A DNA stretch of 64,000 bases from Coniochaeta sp. PMI_546 (taxonomy: Eukaryota; Ascomycota; Sordariomycetes; Coniochaetales; Coniochaetaceae). Both the position numbers and the translations under genes were made by a program. Positions 9,882-21,763 of this stretch are shown piece by piece (the first letter of the stretch is position 1; each line of letters starts with the position of its first letter). The stretch covers positions 930,001 through 994,000 of the forward strand of contig MU271147.1 of NCBI GenBank assembly GCA_021432605.1. Reading direction: 5' to 3'. Under the pieces are notes generated by a model that did no database searches, was not told where the DNA came from, and was given only the letters and a program-made list of their open reading frames with translations.

Positions 9882-11175
9882 ATGCCCTCGAAAACAGCCT
9901 CTAAACCTCCCGCACGCGATTCTGCGACAGCAGACTTCGACGACTACCTCCTCGACGGCGACCTCTCGGACAACCCCTTCCGCTCTCCCAGCCCAACGAG
10001 CAACAAACGCAAGGAGCCAAGCGGCCTCGGCATCGACGAGGAGGTCGAGGTCAAGAAGCGCGTAACAGTACCGCGCGTGAAGCTAGACGAAGCCAGGTTC
10101 GATCATACCATTTGCTTCTTCCCCCCATCCATTCCGCCCACTAACTGTAATGCCCAGACTCCTCTCAGAGAACGGCATCCCCAAACTCCGCAAGCGCGCT
10201 AAACACCTCCACCTCAAGGGCAAAGGGCACGAGTGGTCCGACGCCGCGAAGCTCCTGTCGTTCTACCAGATATGGCTCGACGATCTCTTCCCCAAAGCCA
10301 AGTTCCTCGACGCCCTGGCGATGGTGGAGAAGGCGGGCCACAAGACGGCGATGCACAAGGCGCGGATGGAGTGGATCAACGAGGGGAAGCCGAAGGATCA
10401 GACATTTGAGGACGACGGCGAAGACGGTTATGCCGCGCCCGAGGCTGCCCGAGAACCGACGAGGATAGCGCCCATTTTCGACCGGGCGAAGCCTGCTGCC
10501 GGAGGCGAGAGGCAGACGACGCCCTCGGGAGACGATCTGTTTGGAGACGAGGATATCTACGATGCTACACCTAGGGCCAAGAGCACTAGGGCAGTTGGTG
10601 GAGAGCCGGACGAGGATGACCTTGACGCGCTGATGGCTGAGGCCGAGAGCGCACCAGCGCAGAGTATCTTTGGCGGAGGTGGAAAGCCAGCGGCCAGCTT
10701 ATTTGGCGGACCAATGATGGCAGCAGCGAATGACCCTGACGAGGAAGACTTGGATGCTCTGATGGCGGAACACGAAGGGGCGCAGGCGCCTACGACGCGG
10801 CCGACGACTACAGCGGCTGTTGGCAGCATCTTTGGGGACGGGAAACCTAAGGTATCTGCAGTGGACGAGGCCGAAGACGATTTGGATGCGTTGATGGCGG
10901 AGCAGGAAGGGACACAGGCGTCTTCGTCGCGGCCGGTCACAACAGCGGTTATTAGCAGTGTCTTCGGGGACGGAAATCCCAAAGTGCCTGCGGTGGTGGA
11001 CGATGCCGAAGATGAGTTGGATGCGCTGATGGCGGAGGTGGAGGGCAACGGGGCATCTTCGAACCCCCTGCCAGCGACGGCGGAGGTGCCCAAGTCGCCT
11101 GATGACAATAGCGGATCCAAGGACAGCCTTGCGGATGACGAGGAAGCCATGGCTGAAATGGACGGGCTTTGGTAG
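9882..11175 (+). CDS. csm3: Csm3/Swi3 (TIPIN) replication-fork protection protein
   Basis: Subunit of the Tof1-Csm3 (Swi1-Swi3, Timeless-Tipin) complex that stabilises stalled forks and mediates the S-phase checkpoint. Exons 9882-10096 and 10158-11175, 410 residues; the 61-nt intron joins DEAR to [10 protein letters not shown]. The Swi3 domain occupies roughly residues 60-145 ([20 protein letters not shown], then [17 protein letters not shown] and [20 protein letters not shown]). The C-terminal two-thirds is acidic and low-complexity. It carries four diverged copies of a unit with core DDLDALMAE; between copies lies [10 protein letters not shown]-like sequence. The first ATG follows a pyrimidine-rich leader. 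Domain identity is clear; the function of the repeats is unknown. Confidence 0.92.
10610..11040 (+). repeat. Coding repeats with DDLDALMAE core in csm3
   Basis: Four diverged copies of an acidic motif begin near 10612, 10741, 10873 and 11008, spaced about 130 nt apart, with cores [27 protein letters not shown] and DELDALMAE. The spacer contains SIFG(D)GKPK or a close variant in the first three units. The codons differ between copies, so this is an old internal duplication kept under selection on the protein, not a recent tandem array. Confidence 0.85.
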
Positions 11176-11392
11176 GACGGACAGTAGTGGTCACGGGCAT
11201 AGCTCCTTTCCTCCTACCTACTTAATGCATAATGACAGTTCACGATATTCTCTGCGTCGAGTGGAATTTGACCTTGCGATTGCAACTAGCATCTACACAA
11301 GCAGACGACAACGCCTTGGTCGTATCATCATGATCATGACTCCGTTATCTAGAACGTGGATGCCCATACATCCCTCAAACAACAGCACTAGT

Positions 11393-14300
11393 CTAGACGT
11401 ACAAACTGGCCACGGCAGTGATATCCCTGCGGATCATCTCCTGCGCCGCAGCCATCTTCTGGTATAGCTCTGGGTCACCGATGATCCGGGCAGCGTTCTT
11501 GACCTCCCTGCACGTCTCGTCCAGTCTCGTAATCGTCCGAACAATAGTGCCCTCGAGGACATCGGTCAGATCCGTGATATTCTTGAAGCTCATGCCCCTC
11601 GCCCACTCATACACGACCTCCATGAGCCCGAACCTCGGCCGGCTGGTAAAGTCGCTCCCCTCATCACTCTGCAGTATGACCTGGTGCTGCACCTGAATGG
11701 CGTTGACCTTCTCGGCGATCTCGGTGATGGTCTTCTGCCCCTTCTCCAGCTTGGCAGTCAGCGTCGGCTCGCTGTCCGTCTTCTCCTGGAAGACAAAGGC
11801 GGACAGCAGCGCGGCGATCTCGGCCGGCTCGTACTCGGCCAGCACGTTGTCGAGGATGAGTTCCGTGAGGACGAGCTCGTCGCCCGAGTGGATCTCGCAG
11901 GCCACCTTGCCCTTGAGCTGGATGCGCGACGCGCTGTCGATGAAGGAGAGGTCCTTGAGCACCTGGATGCGCTGCTCGTAGTCGGGCAGGAGCTGCAGGT
12001 TCTGGTTCGAGAGCGTTTGGCGTAGTTGGTCGATTTGTGTCTTGATTAGCCACTGATCGTGGCACATGGCAAACTGGAGAGAGATGTTAGTCATCTGTGA
12101 GCGTTGAATACGTCAAAAACTTCAATGTACTTACATGCTTGATGAACTGCTTGCAGCTGACTGCGGGCGATGTGTAAGTGTTGACCTCCGCTTCTTTGCG
12201 TTTGTTTATCATCTCTTGTATCTGCAAATTTCGGAATTTGGTCATCTCCATCTCGTCCCAGATATCCGAGTTCCAGGTTTTGCAGATTTGGAGCAGTTTA
12301 TCACGGGCCCCATGCAGCTCTTCTCCGCTGGAAAAGACCTCGGGTACGATGCCCCGGGTAATGGTCTTGGTCAGACATTCGACATCCGAGATGGGAACGT
12401 GGCAGGTCTTGAACTGTATCTGCCTCTTGCCCTGCGGTAGGTTGGTGTACAACGACCGGAAGGCGGGTATGAACGGCAGCAAATCGGTTGAATTGCGCGT
12501 GCCACGGACAACCTTAATTTCCAAGACGTGCACGGATGGACAGTCGGCATTGCTCTTAACACTAGCTCCTTCAGAGAGGAGGATTCCCGGCGTGCGGATC
12601 CCTTCTTTCTGCCATACAATGAGGCGCCCGGCGGTAAACATCTTGCGTCCGATTGGGATAGCAAGCAGGCTGCGGTAGAGCTCCTCCGTGAGCTGTCGGT
12701 AGTCCTGAGCCGCTTGGTGACACGAGTCCAGGTGCACGTCACAGATCTCGCAAACGTCCCGTTTGACCTTTGCGAGATCGGCCTCGGCCAGCTTGACTCC
12801 CTTCTCGTGCTCGGGCAACAACTGCTGCGTGGCGTGCTCGGAGAAAGAACGCTTGATCATCTCTTCGATCTTCAACGCCTCGACTCGTAGCAGGTTTAGA
12901 ATCATGTTGTAGGTGAGACGGAACTGCGATCGGAGCTTGGAGGGTTCGCCCAACATCATCTGCCTCAAATCGGTCACGGGAGGGGCCTCGTCGCCGCCAG
13001 GTGGGACAATGATGACATAGCCCACAGTATCCAGCCCTCGACGGCCAGCTCGTCCAGCCATCTGGGTGTACTCACCAGGGAGTAGGTTGCGGAACGAATG
13101 CCCGTCATGTTTGCGATAACCAGAGAACACGACCGTCCTCGTCGGTAAGTTCAAACCCATGGCGAATGTCTCAGTCGCAAACAGAACCTTGACCAGCGTC
13201 TGTGCGAACAAGATCTCGACAAGCTCCTTGACGATAGGAAGCAAGCCACCATGATGAACAGCGATGCCGCGGGAAAGCAGGCCCCGCAGTCGCACGATCT
13301 GCGGCAGCACACGATCCTCAGGCTTCAGCCGCGCGAGCGACCGTTCGATGATCATGTGGATGGCACTCTTCTCCTGCGCCGTGCAGAAGTCTTGGTTCGT
13401 CAGGCCGTCGGCATTCTCCTCGCAGCGCTTCTTGGAGAAGACGAAGATACAGGCGGGTAGCAGGTTGGCTTTTTTCAGGTACTGCACCAGGTGGACCCAT
13501 AGGTTCTTGTCCTGAGCAGCGGAGGTAAATCCGCCTGGCCGTCCAGCCCGTCCCATGTGACCGGGTGTATGACTTGCTCGGGGCGGGCCGCCTCTGCCAC
13601 GTTGCTGGACCGCACCACCGCGTCCGCCTCCTCGTTGCTGATTACCGCCACGCTGTCCACCTCGTCCTCCTCCTCTCTGATTTCCTCCTCCTCGAGCGGG
13701 TGGGGCTGATTCGATGGCTCTGGGCTTGTCGCTACCCCTCAGGGCGGCGTTGGCTTCCTTCCATCCCTTCTCGACGAACTTCTTCTCCGCGTCAACGATC
13801 TTGTGTATATTCTTCCCAGCCCACAGGTAGTGCTCCAACGGAACGGGGCGTTTGGGCGTAGATATGACGTAGATGTCCTTCTGCTTCGTGCGACCAACCC
13901 ACGACGCGAAGTCGTACGTGTTGGGGACAGTGGCGGACAGCAAGATGAGCGACACATGCTCCGGGAGCATGATAATGACCTCTTCCCATACGACACCTCG
14001 CTCAAAGTCGTTGACGTAGTGTACCTCGTCGAATATGACAAACTCGACGTCCCGGATGAGATCGGCGCCGCGATACAGCATACTCCGCAGGATCTCCGTC
14101 GTCATGATGAGGCAACTAGCCTCAGGATTGATCTGGACATCGCCGGTGAGGATACCGACTTCATCAAACGTCTGGCGGAAGTCGCGAAACTTCTGATTAC
14201 TGAGGGCTTTGATCGGCGAAGTGTAGATGGCCTTGGTCATGTGTCTTGCTGCAAGCGCAATTGCATACTCGGCCACCACCGTCTTGCCGGCCGACGTATG

Positions 14301-15359
14301 CGCGGCAACGAAGACCGAGTCACCGTTTTCTAGATGATAGATAGCCTCCTTCTGGAATGTGTCGAGCTCGAAGGGCCATTCTCTAGCCATGTCTGGCACC
14401 AACTCGCGGAAGTTGGGGATGTCCCTCCTTATATCAACCATGTGTGCCCATTCTCGGCCAGCCTTGCGTGCGGCCGACGGGGCCAGTTTGCCGTGCGGTT
14501 CCAAGGCAGGAAACTCAACCGGAAGAATAGAATCAATGTCCTCAAAGTCTGCGCTGTCGTCACTGTCCTTGGCTCCGTTCTCCTTCGCATCACCATTAGT
14601 GAGGCCGTCAGCTTGCTCACCCGCGTTCTCTTCGTCATCGGTCCCCGGGGCGGCCTCTGGCTCCTCGTCCAAAACATCCTCGACCTCTTGGGCTTGCTTC
14701 TGCCGCTCAGCATCGGCGTTTGGGTCTACTGCCTTCTTTTTCTCCGCGAAGTTGATCCCCCTTTCCAAGCCAGGGGCAATGTGCAGCAAGCCGCCCTCAG
14801 CTCCGAGCTTAATTACTCTCTCTAGCTTATTCTTCTCTCCGTTCTCGCCAGCACGGGTATTTCTGAGCAGCTGGTCTTCCATGGCAGCCGTAGCTTCGAT
14901 GCTCTCCACGCCACTCGGGGCAAAAGGGAAGAAACCAGCAGCACCGCGGACAAAGTCGGCTCTGCTTGCTGGTTTGCGCCCCAGACTGGTGCTGTTCTTG
15001 GCCGTCGTCGCAGCATAGCGGTCTGCAGGCACTGTGACATTCTTGTAGCCTGTGACTCTTCCCTCGAGGCCGTGACGAATGAAGCGAGTAACGGTTCGTG
15101 ACTGGGTCGGGGCAATACGGAAGAGCTGACCAAGGTCAGTGGGTTCGTCCCAACGCTGCTGCAGACGGTTGAGCCACTCGGTAGAGAATGTCTGGGACGG
15201 GGCTAAGTATTTCTCCTCCAAGGCAGCCTTGAGAGCTTCCGGATCTGGCTTGCGGCGTTTGCGAGGCGACTGGAGGAAGAGTATGTCGTCGATCGACTTG
15301 TCGTCGCTGCTGTCGCTCACATGGAGCCGAGCCATAGCTTCGGAAATGTCTGAAGCCAT
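11393..15359 (-). CDS. ski2: Ski2 (SKIV2L) DExH-box RNA helicase of the cytoplasmic Ski complex
   Basis: ATP-dependent 3'-5' RNA helicase that, with Ski3 and Ski8, feeds mRNA to the cytoplasmic exosome. Exons 15359-12135 and 12073-11393 with a 61-nt GTAAGT..CCAG intron; about 1,301 residues, near the length of yeast Ski2 (1,287). The N-terminal arm is followed by the helicase core: Walker A AHTSAGKT (about residue 354), TSPIKALSNQK, DEVH (FDEVHYVND, about 441), SATVPN, and later MGLNLPTRT and QMAGRAGRRGLDT. An insertion with repeated RGG blocks (about 560-600) sits in the second RecA region. The C-terminus is a DSHCT domain. The start chosen is the ATG at MASDISEAMARL; the upstream in-frame extension lacks an ATG. 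Mtr4 is the alternative, but the Ski2-type N-terminal block argues for Ski2. Confidence 0.95.
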
Positions 15360-15993
15360 CGTGGCTTGTGCGTGCTTCCCCTCTTGAAAGAGAAGAGGGA
15401 GGGAGTTGAGGGAAGACTTGCGTGTCCTTTTGATCTTCAACACTGACGTGGTACCTTATTTCGAATGCCCCGCCAAATTCGCAGTGGGGTGCGTTGTCCG
15501 ATGACAGCATACATACACCCGCTGGTAGGTAGGATTTACATAGCGTCGTACCTTATCGGCTGCGATACGGAACTTCCTCGGGAGGGCTTGCTGAAGCTCG
15601 TTGGCAACCATGTGTACAACTTGGATACTGCATATTTGAGACTCTCATTAGATATTAGACTGTCAAACCGCTTGACAACGGAGTATGACGGGACAAGTAG
15701 AACGTAGCCTCCGTTGGCGGAGTCCTTCAATGTCGGAGGGCGGCACCTTGATAGTCTTCATTGCACGTCGCGCCATTCAGATCACCAGAACATCAGAAGC
15801 AGGCTGCATGAAGCCATTCATAACACATATAAACATATAGGAAAGACAAAAAAAAGGTGACAAGCCAAACCGCCCGAGGACCTTGCTCCCGCCAACGCCA
15901 GTCGTGAAATCCATACCCCGTAAATCAAGCGAGTGTAGCCGTCCGCCAAACCTCGCCCCTCAGCATCCTCCAATGTAAATTTCAAGCACAATA
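15360..15993. other. Intergenic region between ski2 and did2
   Basis: About 630 nt between the ski2 start and the did2 stop, both on the minus strand. It must hold the ski2 promoter and the did2 3' end. No gene-like frame or recognised motif was seen. Confidence 0.5.
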
Positions 15994-16810
15994 TCAAGCC
16001 CTCAGGGCCCTCAACCGCTGGCTAAGCGCATCCTCCTCCTCGGCCGTCGGCTCCCCAGCCGCGACCTCCTTGACTGGTTCCTCCTTCCCGGCCGGCACCT
16101 TGCTGAACTCCTGGCTCAGCTCCACACCCGCGTCATCCGCCAGCTTGCCGAGCAGCTCGTGTACCGCCTCGTCAGAGACCTGCACGCTCGTGTTCTGCGT
16201 CATGGCGTCCTGGTAGATGCCGTTGCTAACCGCGTACTCCTCGTTCTGCGCGCGGACCTGCTCCAGGGTCAGCAGCGTGCGCTCCGGGTTGGCGCTCCGC
16301 TGCGCGCGCGTCATCGTCCGGGAGGACTGCGCCATCATGGCCGTCATGCGGTTCATGGCGTTGTTGGCCTGGATCTGGGCGACGGACAGCTCCGCCATGT
16401 CGGCCGCTTGGTCCATCTGCGCGGCTATTGCCTGTTTGGCGAGGAGCATGCGGGCTTTCTGGGCTGCTTGGGCGGTTTCGCCCTTTTTTAGGAGCTGGAG
16501 GGCGGGAAAACGAGGTTAGCTATGTGTTCGAAGACGATGTATGTGCGGAAAGAGGATCGAGGGGTTCGGTAAAGGAAGCGGCTGCTCATACGTTCTGGAT
16601 CTGCTTTCGTAGCTCGTTGTCTTGCTTGGCGGCTTTTTGGGCTTCGCGGCGGGCTTGCTTTGCGTTGAACTGGTCAAGAAAGGCTGGTCAGCATGACCGG
16701 TGATCGTATCATCCGTTGGCGGCATGCGCGACAAGGCTGATAAGGAGGGGGAGCCTTACCCGAGCCTGGAACTCGGTCTGCATGTCGCGCGCAAGTTGCC
16801 GGTTGGACAT
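15994..16810 (-). CDS. did2: Did2/Vps46 (CHMP1) ESCRT-III accessory protein
   Basis: Acts in multivesicular-body sorting by recruiting the AAA ATPase Vps4 to ESCRT-III. Exons 16810-16760, 16669-16592 and 16494-15994, 209 residues, with canonical introns. The protein is a charged coiled coil (FNAKQARREAQKAAKQDNEL, then KGETAQAAQKARMLLAKQA) with the CHMP1-type central helix AELSVAQIQANNAMNRM. It ends in a MIM1 motif, EEDALSQRLRALRA, matching the yeast Did2 end LAQRLRALRG. Length fits the family (about 200 residues). The first ATG, followed by SNRQLARDMQ, is the only reasonable start. Confidence 0.93.
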
Positions 16811-17222
16811 TTTGTCGGTGTACTATGTCGAGGCTCCGACTTCTAGGGTTCGTGGTAGATCTGCGAGGTTGCTCGTGTCAGGAATGGTAATGCTAGGTGT
16901 TGAAGGTCGATAGAGTTCAAGTGAAGAGGTACTTAAGTATACGTATCAAGCGAGACGTCCAGCTTCCGCGGTCTTCCAGCAGAACCTCTATCCTGATTGG
17001 TCGCTAACCTGGCATTCAGGCGGGCTGAGTGGGGCTGTTTCTACTGCTGGATGACGCAGATTTGGTGGCTTTTACTGCCCATACAGCACGGGCCTTACGG
17101 TACTCCATTCTTCTAAGTTGAACGCCGTCTTTGAGGACAAGAGTGTCTAACTAGTTCTCTCTTTTCATACGACATTCCATCACTAGACAATGTGTACAAG
17201 GACATTCTGCTACATGGATCAT
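16811..17222. other. Intergenic region upstream of did2
   Basis: 412 nt between the did2 start and the stop of the ankyrin gene. It presumably carries the did2 promoter. Nothing else is evident. Confidence 0.5.
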
Positions 17223-20200
17223 TCACTCTCTGGCTCCACGGCGCCGTAATAACTGAACAACCTCGTCACTTCGGCCCTTTACAGCTGCCGCCAATGGTCT
17301 CTGGCCGTCGACTAGAGGAGTATTGACATCGAATCCCGCATCGAGCAGAACCTCGACAAGCGGAGCGTTCGACGCTGCAATCGCCGCTCCCAAAGTCCCT
17401 CTGCATCTGTCCTGCCGTTTCTTCCATCCCGGACTGTGTTTGCCGTATTGCTCGCTCAGCAAGCGCGCCATCGGCAGTGGGTCTGTACATTCCTCCTCTA
17501 TCAAGTCTTGCAGCCAACCCCAGTGTACTGTGAGGCCATGTCGCCGAACGGCTGCGTCGTGGAACATTGGAACACCAAGCCCGAGGAGTTGCTGTAGGAC
17601 CTCTACCTGACCACCGCACACTGCTTGCTCCACCAGGGTGGTGCGTGCCTCTTTGTGGTCATACACTTGCCATGGAGCCCGTTGTAACAGTAACGCCAGC
17701 ACGTCTTTGTGGCCCTCATATGCGGCGATGTGTGCGGCAGTCCTTGACAGGCTGTCCCTCGTAAATTCCAACGCCCCATTGGCAAGAAGAAGTTCGACAC
17801 AACTGAGTGCGCCTCGCTCAGCGGCACTCATTAATGGGGTCGAGTCGCGAGGTCCCGCGGGGATGTCAAGGCATGTGTCATCTGGCGGCAGAGCCGAGAT
17901 CATAACCCCAAGCAATTCCGTGTATCCCTTCCCGCTCGCGTAGTGCAGGGCAGTCCACCCTTTGTCGTCCTTGCAAAGCATCGATGCCCCCTTCTGTAGT
18001 AAAAACTCAGCGCAATCAAGCTGGCCGCTGGCAATAGCAGAGAGAAGCGGTGTGAATCTGAGTGGGCCTCTAGGTATGTCGAGCGTATGGTCCGCTGGCA
18101 GCGCACCAAGCAAGATCCGGAGCATATTGATGTTTCCGACTGAACATGCCCTATGTATCGGAGTTGGTCCTCCATGGTTCGAGAGGACTGATGCTCCGTG
18201 CTTGAGGAGCATCTCTGCGCAATCCTGTTTGCCTTCGCTTACCGCGTAGTCCAACGCCGTGTTGTTTTCGTCTTCCGCAAGTGGCGTGTCAATCTCCCAT
18301 GTTGGCGGAGCGGCGTCTAGCAAGACGTCCAGGACATCCAGCCTCCCTTCTGCCACCGCAATGTGCACCGGTGACCATGATTTGCCGTGCTGAAGCATCC
18401 ATGATTCGAACTGAGCAGGGACTTGTTGGATGAGCATTCTGACAAACGAGACGTGACCTTGCCTATACGGTGCATGTGTCAGTAAAGGTGGCATGTACAG
18501 AACAGTCCTCAGCCGCAGAACCTACTGAACAGCAAGATCCAACACAGTCCAACCATCTTGAGCTAGTGCCGTGACTTTGGCACCGCGGGAAATGAGAAAT
18601 TCGCCGCAGCTGGCGTTGCCTTCATGCGCGGCCACCAGCAGCGGCGTAAGTTGGTGCCAACACTCCGCGGCCTCGATATCAGCTCCATTGTCGAGGAGAC
18701 AGGCGATGGACGCTGGTGTACCGCACTTTGCTGCGTAATGAATTGGCTCTAGCCCATACCTGTCCTGTGAGGACACCCGCTCACCCCTCGTCACAAGCAT
18801 CTCCATACTTCCTACACAGCTACTCTTCGCGACGGTGTGCATCATAGTCGCCCAATCCTTTTCCACATATAGACCTGTCGCCGCTTGTTGAATCAGCCAC
18901 TCCGCAATGGTAGTCTAGTCGAACATGAGAGCGTACCGGAGGGCTGCGTTGGGATATGTAATTGGCTGGTCAGATCCGAGTCCATGAGCGGCGAGTTTCT
19001 GCATGAGCCTAAAGTGACCGCCAGCGGCTGCGAACGCGGAGGCCGAGTATGCTGCTGCGCTTGGAGGCTTCCTGTCAGCGTCCATCCCCTTGGAATGACC
19101 TGCACCAAGCCGTAAGAGCATAGTCACAGTGTCCGCTCGGCCATGGAGGGCGGCAAGCATAAGGCAAGTACAGTCGTTCCAATCCAGCTGTCCCTGTGGC
19201 CCATCGGGCATGGCGAATGTGGCATCGGTTTTCGCCCCGTTCCGGACCAGGTATTCTATCTCAGAGTCTGCTCCCATGGGCGCGACCATGACCAGAAAGT
19301 GGAGGACGCACATGCCTGCCGACCAGCCGGCAAATCCATTACCAAGACGGATATTTGTCGCCATATCGGTCCAACGAGCCTCGAGCTCCTCCTCGCTCCA
19401 TTGCCAGAACGTCTTGATCTCGTAGTTGTCCTTCAGAAAGCGAATTCCCATTGCCGCAGCGGCGTCGGCCTGGTCAATAGAGCACAGCCTGCGTATTTCA
19501 TTGTGGCATAAGATAAATCGCTCGTACCGCGGCAGCTCAGACGGTGGTAAGAGCGATGACCAGAGTTCGACCTCGTCCGGCTCGCCCAGTGCTTTATATA
19601 TGTCGATCAGGAGCTTGATGGAAGAGTAACACGCAGTATTCGTCGTTCCAAATAATCTGCGACGCCCTTTCGCTGCATCAAGGCAGAGACCTTCAGCTTT
19701 CTCCATGTCTCCGTGGAGCAGCGCCAGCTCTGCGAGCATGTGTTTCGCCGAGCAATTAACAGCGTCGTCCGACCCATTTGTAGCCTCCACAAGAGCTGTC
19801 AGTACCTCTACCGCCTCATCGTCCTTCTTCTGTCCGATGAGGGATTTCGCAAGTAGCAGTCTCACGTCATTGACCAGCGGCTGTACTTCGGGCGCTGTCG
19901 ACCTCTTCTCCATCCGCGTCAATGCCCTAGAGAAGAACGCGGCCGCGTCACTAAATCGACCATCATCGAGCAGAGAGACGCCTTTGGCGATACGCTTTCC
20001 GTGTAGTTCGACTTCCAAGTCGTCCATCCCAGAGCTCAAACTGTTGATGTCGCCATCGAGGACTGCATATCTCACACTACTCGGTCCTTCGTGAGAACCA
20101 TTGGTTGTCTTGGGCGGAATCCAGTTCAGTATCTGAAGATGTTTTTCTTCTGGCTGAGGCTTCCCATAGACTGACTGTGTGCCTGCCCCATAGATCGGCA

Positions 20201-21025
20201 TGTAGTTATGGCTCGGTGTCCTGAACTTTCTGTTTTCGCCGACTGGAAAAGCTTTAACTGTTCCAACTGATGATACATTGCCCAGAACAACGGTGGCATC
20301 AGAAGCAAATTCCTCTGCTGTCTCGGCCAAGGCTTTTATGTGGCCGTATATATCTTTGTCGTCAATAAGAGACGGAGATGGTGCCTTTTCCTGCCTCGAT
20401 AGCGAAGCGTGGATTGCCCGGATTGTTGAGTCCATGTCGCCTAACTTCTCGGTCAGGACCTGAGCAAGGCCGTCGTCCCTCTCAGCTCTTTCGACATGGA
20501 TCTGTCTAAATGCAGTGTTACTAGCTGCATCGAATCGCTAACTGTGAGTGTAAAATCATAATCTTCAACTCACAGGTTTAACATCTGCAGGGGCAAATTG
20601 AGTGCCGAATTGATCAAGACAAGCCGTTGGCGGAGGGTAGCGACCTCGCCGGACTCGAGGCTCATCCTGAACTGCTTAAGCACCTTGGAGAAGATACCGG
20701 AGCTGCTAGCTTCAAACTTCTGCAAAATCTTGTCCAGAGCTTGGAGGACACGTTCAGCGTCCCTTATGGACCGCCCAACCTGGGCCCAGAGGGGTCGGCC
20801 GTTGCTCACACTGCTGAACGCGCCGGATGAGCCAAGCTGCTGCCCCTGAGTTGCTTCGACGAGCGCCGCAACAACACTTTGGATTGATTCGACCTCGCCC
20901 CGCAAGCCAGAAAGCGCCGTGTCAATGCCGGTGACTTCATGGCCCCATTGGGAGAGCGTGTATATAGTCTTGATGCACAACGAGGCCACAGAAGCCGTCG
21001 TGGTCGCAATACTCACGGGATCCAT
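17223..21025 (-). CDS. NLR-like protein: fungal N-terminal domain, TPR-like middle, ankyrin repeats; in-frame TAG
   Basis: Exons 21025-20574, 20520-18526 and 18462-17223 join in phase to 1,229 codons, but one internal codon (18915-18917) is TAG. The first ~150 residues (MDPVSIATTTASVASLCIKT...) are of the kind that opens fungal STAND proteins (PF17111-like, inferred). The middle contains repeated helical units (KGVSLLDDGRFSDAAAFFSR, KHMLAELALLHGDMEKAEGL) resembling TPRs, with no NACHT P-loop. From about residue 430 there are ankyrin repeats (DCTCLMLAALHGRADTVTML; TPLLVAAHEGN; TPIHRACSVGNINMLRILLG; WTALHYASGKG; RTAAHIAAYEGH) to the end. The sequence is continuous ankyrin-like on both sides of the TAG. 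It is therefore either a nonsense allele, a sequence error, or two proteins. Such proteins are thought to sense non-self or pathogens; no role is demonstrated for this one. Confidence 0.75.
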
Positions 21026-21763
21026 CCTTAATTATCTTCTGCAGAGCGGAAATCCAACATCGAAGACTCAAGTGCTGGGCCCAAGTGCTAAGCTCAAATG
21101 CTAGGCGGAATGACTTTGCTGGTCTGATAGCGCTGAGCTGGTGTGGCGGCTACCTGAGATGCGAATGCAATCACTGATCTCGAATTCGACGTGAGCCTCG
21201 TAGAGATCGCTGCACTTGTCGATTTACTCAAGGTGCTAGCTGTCCGGCTGTCTCCCTCACAAATATAATATTTATGTCGAGTTGGTTGTCGAGGCGTGCA
21301 GCCTGGCTGAGACCATCTCTGCGGAGTGCAATGGGTGAGGTCCTCGGCGTCGGTCTCCCGAAAGAAATCCAGATGGGCACGCAAAAGCCCCCTGGGGCGC
21401 CTGTTATAGAAGTACCTCTTCAACATAACCACTACTATCCAGGATATGGCTTTTGGGGACGCCAGTCGCGAGAGCCTCGTGGGCAGAGGTATTGCTTAAC
21501 GCCGGGCGGAGAGGAGATGCATGAGGCCACAGCTCGGTACAGCTGAACAACCATTTCAATAGCGCAGATCGAATGGGAGCGACCGCCCACCATGGATCCC
21601 TGACCTTGCAGATTCTAGATGCGCTTCGGTACGCACCACCAGACCCAGCCGCTTGATAAAATCGCAGGTGCATTAGGACAGGTATAAAATAAGACTTCTT
21701 GGTATTTCTCGCCATTCTGTCGACGCCCGAAGGCAGCCGAATTGTCTGAAAATTAGCGCGAGT
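21026..21763. promoter_or_regulatory. Divergent promoter region between the ankyrin gene and the subtilase gene
   Basis: 738 nt separate the two divergent start codons, so both genes may be co-regulated from here. Overlapping frames on both strands have no recognisable content. I see no defined binding site. Confidence 0.4.

Noticed and set aside
15465-15707. 80-codon ORF upstream of ski2
   Set aside because: Short, unconserved in appearance, and lies where the ski2 promoter is expected.
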